The notes under the pieces: generated by a model
Database searches by the model: none
Seen by the model: the letters and a program-made list of their open reading frames with translations, nothing else
What the model was told of the DNA's origin: nothing
Translations under genes and position numbers: made by a program
In this document: positions 1-5,058 of the stretch, in pieces
How the letters are laid out: each line of letters starts with the position of its first letter
How positions within the stretch are numbered: the stretch's first letter is position 1
Assembly (NCBI GenBank): GCA_005887855.1
Contig: VBQB01000163.1
Location: forward strand, 1-5,768
DNA from: Verrucomicrobiota bacterium
GTDB lineage: Bacteria > Verrucomicrobiota > Verrucomicrobiae > Chthoniobacterales > UBA10450
Direction of reading: 5' to 3'
DNA length: 5,768 nt

Positions 1-1
1 C

Positions 2-130
2 ATTGATAAGACTTACAAGGAGCTGAGTGCGCGCGGCGTGGAATTTGAGGGCCCGCCACAAAAACAACCATGGGGCACGTACGCGATGTTCAAAGACAGC
101 GAAGGCAATCGGTTCGTAATCTCTTCCTGA
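2..130 (+). CDS. VOC-family (glyoxalase/bleomycin-resistance fold) protein, C-terminal fragment
   Basis: Only the last 42 codons are in the window; the gene begins to the left. The visible tail carries the C-terminal pattern of the vicinal oxygen chelate family: a YKELSARGVEF helix-and-strand, then QPWGTYAMFKDSEGNRFVI, where a Trp-Gly pair is followed by a strand and a D-x-EGN turn. In the family these repeated beta-alpha-beta-beta-beta modules form a metal-binding cup, and members include glyoxalase I, ring-cleaving dioxygenases and antibiotic-binding proteins. The fragment does not show which substrate this one uses or whether it binds metal. It ends in TGA. The next gene on this strand starts 231 bases later, so the two are probably not tightly coupled. 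The family call is fairly secure; any finer function would be a guess. Confidence 0.72.
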   Translation: MDKTYKELSARGVEFEGPPQKQPWGTYAMFKDSEGNRFVISS

Positions 131-172
131 TTTGCCTCAGTGCATAACGGGATCCACGAGAATCAGCGGACA

Positions 173-193
173 GCTCCGAAAGCTTTCGTGAGC
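173..193. repeat. Short near-perfect inverted repeat after the VOC gene
   Basis: The palindrome CGAAAGCTTTCG (177-188) is extended by GCTC (173-176) and GAGC (190-193), with a single unpaired T at 189. As RNA it could fold into a tight hairpin 43 bases after the VOC stop codon. No T-run follows, so it is not a standard intrinsic terminator. It could be a transcript-end stabiliser or a protein-binding palindrome. The rest of 131-361 shows no gene and no convincing promoter. Confidence 0.45.
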
Positions 194-361
194 AAGAGGA
201 CAGAAGGCAGAGGTGAGCCGCCTACGCGAAAGCGCTCCGGTGCGCCACGGGGCTACGGCGAGCCAAGGAGGTCAGGAGTCACGGGGAGTTGAACATCCCG
301 GCGCTTTTTTACGTTTCGATTGAAGCGCGCCGTCCCAGGTGCACAGTAACGACAACGAATC

Positions 362-1384
362 GTGAAAGCCGCCGCCGCAGCAGCCCAGAATTCCAGCGCG
401 AGGAAAATAATCGTCGTCCTTGCTGTGCTGGTAACGGTTTGCCTGCTCTCGCTGATAATCGCGGGCGTTACCAGTTTGATCTCGCTGGCTGAGAGAATCC
501 ACCCAATCGCTGGTGCAATCGTGTTCTGGAGTGTTTGTCTGGCTGCCGGATTCTTCGCGCTCTATTGCGTCATTGCATATGCAAGGCTTCCCGCTGCGCT
601 TGTCCCGCCAGTGGAGGAATCCGGCCCGAATTACGATGCCTATTTGGAGGCTCTCCGCGTCCGACTAGCCGTAAATCCGAGGACGCGAGGCAAACCCCTC
701 GCCACAGAAGAGGAGATCGAAAATGCAGTTGGACTTCTCTCAGCCGAGGCGGATTCAATCGTCCGCAGCACAGCAAGCATGGTGTTTCTTAGCACGGCGC
801 TGATGCAAAATGGCCGGCTCGATGGGCTCATCGTCCTCTTCACTCAAATTCAAATGGTCGGACGTATCGCCCGTATTTACGTTCAGCGTCCATCTCCCCG
901 CGAACTGATACGGCTCTACGCGAACGTTGCTGGAACAGCTTTCGTTGCCAGCGGGCTCGAATCGCTCGAGCTGGGCGAAATGGTTGCGCCGCTTGCCGTT
1001 TCTGTGGTGCCGGCGCTCAAAGGCGGAATTCCAGGCCTGAGCGGCATCTCAGCTCTCCTGGTCAGATGTGTTTCTAACGGCGCTGCAAACGCGTTCCTCA
1101 CACTGCGCGTGGGCGAAGTCGCCCGGCGCTATTGCGAGCTCACGTCACGATGTCCGCCTGAACTTATCCGCAAATCTGCAACGGCTGCGGCGGTCCATCA
1201 TCTTGGTCGAATCGTGCGCGAAAACGGCGCACTGGTTGTGAGGAAGATTTGGGAAAGTACTGGACGCGCGCTAATCGACAGCGGCGTATCAAAAGCCGAA
1301 GATATTGCAGGCGCGACGCGCACTCTTTTTGGCAGAATTTCGCCTTGGCGGGTGAAAGAAGAAGATCCGGCCAGTCTTCCTTGA
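362..1384 (+). CDS. YcjF-like DUF697 inner-membrane protein
   Basis: A 340-residue membrane protein of the YcjF/DUF697 type. An Ala-rich N-terminus leads into two hydrophobic segments at about residues 15-41 and 48-74. A soluble linker (about 75-130) follows, then the DUF697 region at about 135-300, with family-like blocks such as STALMQNGRLDGLIVLFTQI, MVGRIARIY, RPSPRELIRLYANVAGTAFV and ANAFLTLRVGEVARRYCEL. DUF697 proteins are found next to, or fused to, Era/YcjX-like GTPases and are linked with envelope stress in E. coli, but their biochemical role is not settled. No GTPase gene is visible here. The start is GTG: an in-frame TAA at 347 leaves this as the first usable start codon, and the first TM follows directly. 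No clear Shine-Dalgarno precedes it. The C-terminus is charged and probably cytoplasmic. Confidence 0.85.
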   Translation: MKAAAAAAQNSSARKIIVVLAVLVTVCLLSLIIAGVTSLISLAERIHPIAGAIVFWSVCLAAGFFALYCVIAYARLPAALVPPVEESGPNYDAYLEALRVRLAVNPRTRGKPLATEEEIENAVGLLSAEADSIVRSTASMVFLSTALMQNGRLDGLIVLFTQIQMVGRIARIYVQRPSPRELIRLYANVAGTAFVASGLESLELGEMVAPLAVSVVPALKGGIPGLSGISALLVRCVSNGAANAFLTLRVGEVARRYCELTSRCPPELIRKSATAAAVHHLGRIVRENGALVVRKIWESTGRALIDSGVSKAEDIAGATRTLFGRISPWRVKEEDPASLP

Positions 1385-1444
1385 AAGTGCCGTGCGCCGC
1401 TTTCTTCCGCCAATTCCCCACGCGGTCAGACGATGTGCCGCTTC

Positions 1445-1473
1445 TTGAGTGCCACCAGTGCGGCTGCTATAAT
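1445..1473 (+). promoter_or_regulatory. Sigma70-type promoter with extended -10 for the toxin-antitoxin pair
   Basis: TTGAGT (1445-1450) is separated by exactly 17 bases from a perfect TATAAT (1468-1473), which is preceded by TGC, giving an extended -10 TGnTATAAT. Transcription would start near 1480, about 10 bases before the antitoxin ATG at 1490. The motif is seen directly; promoter activity is inferred. It lies inside any longer reading of the antitoxin from 1433, which argues against that start. Confidence 0.7.
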
Positions 1474-1489
1474 TGCAGTCCGTAATCAA

Positions 1490-1705
1490 ATGAGCACGCT
1501 TCAAGAAATCAAATCGGCCATCGAACATCTGAACGCGCATGACAAGGCGCTTCTCACTGCCGATTTGTTCGCGATGAACCCCGAGCCAGATGAAGCGGCG
1601 CTGGAGGCGGCGCTGAAACACGGTTTGAAAGATGTCGAAGCCGGCCGGGTGCGCCCGATTGAGGAAATAAAAGCCATGATTCCTCGATGGACTTCAAAGT
1701 CCTAA
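1490..1705 (+). CDS. Addiction-module antitoxin, partner of a RelE/ParE toxin
   Basis: A 71-residue acidic, helical protein directly before and overlapping a RelE/ParE-type toxin. The N-terminal half (MSTLQEIKSAIEHLNAHDKA) and the C-terminal stretch LKDVEAGRVRPIEEIKAMIP resemble the small putative addiction-module component antitoxins, in which an N-terminal helical region is followed by a toxin-wrapping tail. By family knowledge it would bind and neutralise the toxin and may repress its own promoter. The frame stays open upstream to an ATG at 1433, but 1490 is preferred: a strong promoter sits at 1445-1473, the upstream residues look non-conserved, and the MSTLQEIKSAIE start is typical. No strong ribosome binding site is seen, in keeping with the very short predicted leader. 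The exact antitoxin family is less certain than its role. Confidence 0.77.
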   Translation: MSTLQEIKSAIEHLNAHDKALLTADLFAMNPEPDEAALEAALKHGLKDVEAGRVRPIEEIKAMIPRWTSKS

Positions 1706-2103
1706 TCGCCGACAGCGCGATCGCTGACCTCAAAGAGATCGTCGAATTCGTGGGGGATAATTCCGACGCGGCAATCCGCTTAGGTAAGAGGCTTCTTGCG
1801 CACGCGTTGAGTCTGGCCACGATGCCACAACGCTTTCCTTTCCACGACAAGCGGCGCGGAATTCGGAAAATGTCGCTGCCACCTTTTCTTATCTTTTACG
1901 TGTGTGATGAGACGGCATCCGTTGTCAGCATCCTGCATTTTTGGCATGGTGCACGGCGGTCACCCGGACTTCTCCGTGTGGGAGCGGGTTCGCGAGCTTT
2001 TGTCTTTCCTGCGTCGTACGCGGCTTACGAAACGCGGTCTTCCGTGGTCGGCAGGGCCGCCGCACGCGACAGGCCAGCGGCCTGTGCTGCTGCCCGGAAT
2101 TAG
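1687..2103 (+). CDS. RelE/ParE-family type II toxin with unusual C-terminal extension
   Basis: The first ~95 residues match the RelE/ParE toxin superfamily. They run from a strand-helix start (FKVLIADSAIADLKEIVEFV) through a second helix (AAIRLGKRLLAHALSLATMP), a strand region with GIRKMSLPPFLIFYV, and the closing motif VSILHFWHGARR. ParE members poison DNA gyrase and RelE members cut mRNA on the ribosome; the sequence does not tell which applies. The ATG overlaps the antitoxin end by 19 nt, implying translational coupling, and no separate Shine-Dalgarno is evident. Such toxins normally end within a few residues of the HGAR motif, but this frame runs on to 138 residues. The extra ~42 residues are Ala/Arg-rich, include a palindromic repeat (2050-2094) and look like translated repeat DNA. 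The natural stop may have been lost by insertion or frameshift. The neighbouring frame after HGARR reads HPDFSVWERV and is open much further, so it offers no obvious repair. Confidence 0.85.
   Translation: MDFKVLIADSAIADLKEIVEFVGDNSDAAIRLGKRLLAHALSLATMPQRFPFHDKRRGIRKMSLPPFLIFYVCDETASVVSILHFWHGARRSPGLLRVGAGSRAFVFPASYAAYETRSSVVGRAAARDRPAACAAARN
2050..2094. repeat. Palindromic hairpin repeat in the toxin tail, between convergent genes
   Basis: ACAGGCC (2069-2075) and GGCCTGT (2079-2085) form a perfect 7-bp stem around a 3-base loop. An outer pair GGCAG (2050-2054) and CTGCC (2090-2094) encloses it, with an uneven internal loop between. The structure lies 9-53 bases before the toxin stop and next to the end of the convergent gene at 2114. 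It may act as a bidirectional transcript end or be a dispersed palindromic repeat. No T-tract is present on either side. Confidence 0.5.
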
Positions 2104-2113
2104 AAGTCAGCAA

Positions 2114-2470
2114 TTAGCTCGCCGCGGCGGCCTTGGCGAGAGCGCGCTGATTCCAGTCGGCGCGCAAAACTTTCATCTCAGCGCTGAGCGTCTGCAGGCG
2201 CGGAGCGACGCCTTTATATTTTTTCGTAACCCCGGCGACCGTTCTGTTGACCGCGCCCTGGCTGACAAGACCCTGAAGCTTTTCATAAGCGCGCAAACGC
2301 AGCATCTCTTCGCCGCCACTGGCAGCGTTTCGCTCTCGGAGATTGAGCAGGATAACGTCGAACAAGGGCTTGAACTCAAACGAGGCCTTGGACGAAAGCA
2401 CGGCCACCAGCTCTTCGGTAATGTTGTCGGGCGCGCGACGTGTGAAAGAAGCGCCAGATGGTTTAGACAT
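2114..2470 (-). CDS. Hypothetical basic helical protein of 118 residues
   Basis: I do not recognise this family. The protein is soluble and probably helical, with no signal peptide or membrane segment, and is rich in Lys, Arg and Leu. Residues about 10-50 (NITEELVAVLSSKASFEFKP, then LFDVILLNLRERNA) look like packed amphipathic helices. Residues about 60-90 (AYEKLQGLVSQGAVNRTVAG followed by VTKKYKGV) have the helix-turn-strand look of a winged-helix recognition helix and wing. The tail NQRALAKAAAAS is low complexity. A nucleic-acid-binding role is therefore possible but only inferred. The ATG start is supported by an extended -10 element (TGCTATAGT) ending five bases upstream. A competing frame on the same strand (to 2616) is rich in Arg, Ser, Pro and Cys and looks like a shadow. 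The gene converges with the toxin gene, 10 bases apart. Confidence 0.66.
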   Translation of the reverse strand: MSKPSGASFTRRAPDNITEELVAVLSSKASFEFKPLFDVILLNLRERNAASGGEEMLRLRAYEKLQGLVSQGAVNRTVAGVTKKYKGVAPRLQTLSAEMKVLRADWNQRALAKAAAAS

Positions 2471-2475
2471 CTGGG

Positions 2476-2484
2476 ACTATAGCA
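2476..2484 (-). promoter_or_regulatory. Extended -10 promoter giving a possibly leaderless mRNA
   Basis: Read on the - strand, TGCTATAGT matches the extended -10 consensus TGnTATAAT with one mismatch. No good -35 is seen at 16-18 bases, which extended -10 promoters can tolerate. Only five bases separate the TATAGT from the ATG at 2470, so the start point about seven bases downstream would fall on or beside the start codon. That predicts a leaderless transcript for the 118-residue protein. Activity is inferred. Confidence 0.5.
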
Positions 2485-2539
2485 CCGATCCGGGAAATAG
2501 CGACTCGGCAGCTCGGAGCCGATTCCCGATTTCGATGTC

Positions 2540-2703
2540 TCCGGCGAGACGAGCGCTTCGCCCGGTCGCCATCCCGACCGCGGGACGCCCGTTCGCCTCC
2601 GCTCAGGGCAGGCCATGCGCTACCCAAGGCCGCTCGGGCCAAGGCGGCTATTTCTGTCGTGTAGTTGATCTCCCCGCCTTCGTCTAGGCTACGGCGCGGC
2701 GGG
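2540..2703. repeat. Cluster of short inverted and direct repeats in an intergenic region
   Basis: The 259 bases between the two - strand genes (2471-2729) show no gene. They hold CGGTCG (2563-2568) paired with CGACCG (2575-2580), GCCGC (2629-2633) paired with GCGGC (2644-2648), CCAAGGC twice (2624-2630, 2639-2645), and CCCGCC (2673-2678) paired with GGCGGG (2698-2703). The segment 2591-2612 (GTTCGCCTCCGCTCAGGGCA and on) resembles the dispersed TTCG-x-CTCAGGG type repeat seen between genes in many environmental bacteria. Its role is unknown. Confidence 0.5.
2649..2673 (-). repeat. Duplicated scrap of the 3' end of the DUF1579 gene
   Basis: The 16-mer CGTGTAGTTGATCTCC occurs at 2658-2673 and again at 2742-2757, where it encodes the EINYT residues near the end of the DUF1579 protein. 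The flanking TATTTCT (2649-2655 and 2731-2737) is also shared, so the match spans about 25 bases with one substitution and a 2-base gap. Beyond 2673 a further TCGTCT-x-GGCT match (2680-2689 and 2759-2768) continues weakly. This looks like a decayed short duplication rather than a gene. Confidence 0.6.
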
Positions 2704-2729
2704 CATCGTCAGTTCAGCCCTGATTATTA

Positions 2730-3407
2730 CTATTTCTTTCGCGTGTAGTTGATCTCCATCGTCTTGGCTTCCTGGCCACCGCGATCCTCGTACCACTCGA
2801 AGGTGTGATGGTTGTTATCGACGATCTTGATCACTTCGCGAACCTTTTGCTTCATTCCCGGCATCATTTCGATTTCCGAGTTGTAATTGAACGCTTTCGT
2901 GGCGGGATCGTAGGTGCCTTCGGACATCATGATGCCGGTGCCCATGTTGTCGATCCACGAGGATACGAATTTCTGTTTCGCATTGTCGTACCCTTCAAAG
3001 GACATGCCCTTGAATGTCATGTCCTTCATTTTGCCGTCCGGTCCGGGCATCTGCATTTTGCCGGTGAACTCGCCGATAAAGTAGCGCCCGTCCATCATCG
3101 GCTTTCGTACGGCTGTGCCTTTTGATTGCTGCGGCGGGGCGTTCGGATCGGGGTTCATCCACATCTTGACGTCATAGGTCCACGTGCCGGCCAAGCTCGC
3201 GAGGAGCTTGTGATTCTCGTTCAGCTTCGCCAATTCCATCATTTGCTTCATCATCTCGGCTTGGTTCGGCTGTCCGCTCGCCGCGGGTTGATTGCCACTC
3301 GGGCTCGAAGCGGTCGCTGGCGAAGGCGACGTCTGTTGTGCGAATGACGGGATAGTGAGTAATGCCCCTACGAAAAAGACTGCGAATAAGGTCGTGAGAG
3401 TTTTCAT
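2730..3407 (-). CDS. Secreted DUF1579 family protein
   Basis: A 225-residue exported protein. The start MKTLTTLFAVFFVGALLTIP followed by SFA-QQ is a classic Sec signal peptide with a signal peptidase I site after Ala at about residue 23. A disordered Ser/Pro/Gln/Ala linker (about 24-50) and a Met-rich helix (AEMMKQMMELAKLNENHKLL) follow. The DUF1579 domain then fills the rest: LAGTWTYDVKMWM, the DGRYFIGEFTGKM strand, FEGYDNAKQKFVSSWIDNMG, the GTYD turn and the closing HTFEWYEDRGGQEAKTMEIN. The family is a beta-barrel-like fold of unknown function, often periplasmic. The frame is open upstream to 3494, but the ATG at 3407 is chosen because it begins the signal peptide and has GGAAAG about 9 bases upstream. 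A weak promoter-like pair, TTGACG (3437-3442) and AAGAAT (3414-3419) at 17-base spacing, could serve it. It follows nuoN on the same strand but is probably transcribed separately. Confidence 0.9.
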   Translation of the reverse strand: MKTLTTLFAVFFVGALLTIPSFAQQTSPSPATASSPSGNQPAASGQPNQAEMMKQMMELAKLNENHKLLASLAGTWTYDVKMWMNPDPNAPPQQSKGTAVRKPMMDGRYFIGEFTGKMQMPGPDGKMKDMTFKGMSFEGYDNAKQKFVSSWIDNMGTGIMMSEGTYDPATKAFNYNSEIEMMPGMKQKVREVIKIVDNNHHTFEWYEDRGGQEAKTMEINYTRKK

Positions 3408-3413
3408 ACGACG

Positions 3414-3442
3414 ATTCTTTCCGGTGCGCCCTACGGCGTCAA
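3414..3442 (-). promoter_or_regulatory. Possible promoter of the DUF1579 gene
   Basis: On the - strand, TTGACG (5 of 6 to the -35 consensus) is followed after exactly 17 bases by AAGAAT (4 of 6 to TATAAT), ending six bases before the ATG. The spacer is made of a CCGGTGCGCC/CTACGGCG sequence that also occurs at 237-260, so the match may be chance within repeat DNA. The same AAGAAT overlaps the likely ribosome binding site, which weakens the call. Confidence 0.3.
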
Positions 3443-3467
3443 GTTCCGAGCCGGAGTTGCAGAGAGT

Positions 3468-3533
3468 TTGTAGAGGCGGTTGTGCCGACCGCATGTCCTT
3501 CTAGCCAGGTGCTTGACACAAGCACCTCTACAA
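3468..3533. repeat. Cloverleaf-like palindromic element between nuoN and the DUF1579 gene
   Basis: A 9-bp outer stem, TTGTAGAGG (3468-3476) with CCTCTACAA (3525-3533), encloses two hairpins. The first is CGGT (3477-3480) with ACCG (3488-3491) around a 7-base loop. The second is a perfect 9-bp stem, AGGTGCTTG (3507-3515) with CAAGCACCT (3519-3527), around the loop ACA. The second hairpin shares three bases with the outer stem, so the forms compete or branch. It lies 23 bases after the nuoN stop codon and could protect or end the nuo transcript, but no T-run follows. The nested symmetry resembles REP/MITE-type repeats. Confidence 0.65.
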
Positions 3534-3556
3534 CGAGAGGCAAAAGCGAAATCCTT

Positions 3557-5011
3557 TCAAGGAACGGAAGCGACAATCGGCGCTACCAATGCTCCCGGCC
3601 ACACACCGAGAAAAAGCACCGCGATCGCGAGGACGGCTAATGACGTTCGTTGCAACCAGTCGACTCTGAATGTCGAGATTTCGGTCGCGGGCTCGTCCAT
3701 GAAAATCACTTTGAGAATGATCAGATAATAGTAGAGCGAGATTAGACTGCCAAAGAGCGCCAGCGCGACGAGCCAAAGCAGGCCGTGGTTTGCACCGGCG
3801 CGCAGCGCGGCGCTGAAGAGGTAGAACTTTCCGAAAAATCCAGCCAGTGGCGGCATGCCAGCCAGCGATAGCATGAAGATCGCCATGCACCCGGCGAGCA
3901 GCGGGGAACGTGACGACAGTCCCGAAAAGTTAGAGAAATCGTCGCCGCCTGTTTCGCGGTGCACCAGCGCGACGACGCCAAACGCGCCGACGAGTGTGAC
4001 CGCGTAAACGGTGGTGTAGAACAACGTCGCGGAAAATCCGTCTCGCCCGCCGGCGACGAGTCCGAGCAATGTATAACCGGCGTGGGCGACGGCGGAGTAG
4101 GCGAGTAACCGGCGCACGTTGGACTGCGCCAATGCGACGAGATTGCCAACGACGATCGAGAACGCCGCCAGTGCTGCCAGCACCGGCATCCAGCCGGCGA
4201 CCATTGCGTGCCAGTCTGCATTGCCGTGCAGCGGACCGAAACCGACGAGCACGATTTTTCCAAGCACGACGAACGAAGCGACCTTCGAGCCGGAGGCGAT
4301 AAACGCCGCACTCGGGACGGGTGCGCCCTGATAAGCATCGGGCGCCCAAAGATGGAACGGCGCAGCGGCAATTTTGAATGCGAAACCAATGAGGGTCATG
4401 ACGATGCCGACGGCGAGCAACGGTTGCACCGATTCGGTGGTTAATCTTTGCCCGATCGCGACGAGGCTTGTTGTCCCCGACATACCGTAAATGAAACTGA
4501 TTCCAAAAAGCGTGAACGCGCTCGCCGTGCTGCCGAACAGGAAATATTTCAGACCCGCTTCGGCCGAGCGCACATCTGTTTTGTCGAAGGCAGCCATGAC
4601 ATAAAGCGAGAGACCGGTCAGCTCGAGCCCGATGAAGATCATGAGGAGCTCTTCGCTGCCGACGAGAAGCATGAGTCCAATCGTCGCGAGGAGTAGCATC
4701 GCGAGATATTCCCCCGGATTGCGCGACGCGCGGTCAGTGCGCGCCAGCAGCACAGTGAAAAACGCGAGCGTGATGCAAATGATTTTAAACAGCGAATTCA
4801 GCGGCGTGATTACGAGCATCCCGCCGAAGAGTGTTGCGTTGTGCGGCAACAGTAGCACGGCCCCGACCGCGACCACGAGTCCCAGCGCGGCGACGGCGGA
4901 ACCAAATATGGATGCGCGTTCGATCGTTAGGCCAATCGCAAGAACCGCAAGCGCCGTGATCACAACAATCGCTTCGGGCGAAACGAGTTTGAGGAGTTCG
5001 AGATAGTTCAC
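3557..5011 (-). CDS. nuoN: NADH-quinone oxidoreductase subunit N
   Basis: A complete 484-residue membrane subunit of respiratory complex I, one of the three antiporter-like proton-pumping subunits (with NuoL and NuoM) in the inner membrane. About 14 TM segments are expected, and the length is usual for NuoN. The charged residues of the proton path are all present: Glu130 in FIGLELTGLSLYV, Lys155 in GLKYFLFGSTAS, Lys213 in GFAFKIAAAPFHLWAPDAYQ, Lys243 in GSKVASFVVLGK, and Lys395 in PPLAGFFGKFYLFS. The AYSAVAHAGY motif after NVRRLL is also typical. The start is GTG at 5011, with AAAGG (5018-5022) six bases upstream and the family-like MNYLELLKLVSPE beginning. It follows nuoM on the same strand after 47 bases. 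nuoN normally ends the nuo operon, and the next gene here is unrelated, so that seems to hold. No truncation or missing key residue is seen. Confidence 0.98.
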   Translation of the reverse strand: MNYLELLKLVSPEAIVVITALAVLAIGLTIERASIFGSAVAALGLVVAVGAVLLLPHNATLFGGMLVITPLNSLFKIICITLAFFTVLLARTDRASRNPGEYLAMLLLATIGLMLLVGSEELLMIFIGLELTGLSLYVMAAFDKTDVRSAEAGLKYFLFGSTASAFTLFGISFIYGMSGTTSLVAIGQRLTTESVQPLLAVGIVMTLIGFAFKIAAAPFHLWAPDAYQGAPVPSAAFIASGSKVASFVVLGKIVLVGFGPLHGNADWHAMVAGWMPVLAALAAFSIVVGNLVALAQSNVRRLLAYSAVAHAGYTLLGLVAGGRDGFSATLFYTTVYAVTLVGAFGVVALVHRETGGDDFSNFSGLSSRSPLLAGCMAIFMLSLAGMPPLAGFFGKFYLFSAALRAGANHGLLWLVALALFGSLISLYYYLIILKVIFMDEPATEISTFRVDWLQRTSLAVLAIAVLFLGVWPGALVAPIVASVP

Positions 5012-5017
5012 GCGAAA

Positions 5018-5022
5018 CCTTT
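5018..5022 (-). promoter_or_regulatory. Ribosome binding site fixing the GTG start of nuoN
   Basis: On the - strand AAAGG lies six bases before the GTG start codon of nuoN. It supports that non-ATG start, since the next in-frame Met is at residue 65, inside the membrane domain. Confidence 0.6.
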
Positions 5023-5023
5023 A

Positions 5024-5048
5024 AAGCGTTGACGAGTTGAAGCGTTGA
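5024..5048. repeat. Short direct repeat in the nuoM-nuoN gap
   Basis: AAGCGTTGA occurs at 5024-5032 and 5040-5048, giving a 16-base period, and the start of a third copy (AAGCGG) follows at 5048. The pair fills much of the 47-base gap between the nuoM stop codon and the nuoN ribosome binding site. No hairpin or promoter is evident; it may be a remnant of a dispersed GCGTTGAA-type intergenic repeat. Confidence 0.5.
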
Positions 5049-5058
5049 AGCGGCGGAG

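Noticed and set aside
173..193. Intrinsic terminator for the VOC gene
   Set aside because: The hairpin is short and no T-run follows, so it is listed only as an inverted repeat.
289..315. Promoter for the DUF697 gene (TTGAAC with TACGTT)
   Set aside because: The spacing is 15 bases and the -10 match is only three of six, too weak to call.
1433..1489. Longer antitoxin reading beginning at the ATG at 1433
   Set aside because: A strong promoter with a perfect TATAAT lies inside this stretch, and the extra 19 residues do not look like an antitoxin N-terminus.
1904..2482. 192-codon + strand open frame across the toxin tail and the 118-residue gene
   Set aside because: It begins inside the toxin gene in another frame and then runs antisense to a better gene; its composition is not protein-like.
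2173..2616. 147-codon - strand open frame overlapping the 118-residue gene
   Set aside because: Rich in Arg, Ser, Pro and Cys, passes through repeat DNA, and has no promoter or ribosome binding site like that of the competing frame.
3408..3494. N-terminal extension of the DUF1579 protein to 3494
   Set aside because: It would bury the signal peptide behind 29 residues, and the extension overlaps the palindromic element at 3468-3533.
3468..3533. Cloverleaf-like fold taken as a tRNA
   Set aside because: No T-loop consensus, no recognisable anticodon arm and a 9-bp acceptor-like stem that overlaps a hairpin; it fits a palindromic repeat better.
3742..4389. Long open frames overlapping nuoN in other frames
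   Set aside because: Arg/Ser-rich shadows caused by high GC; nuoN itself is unmistakable.
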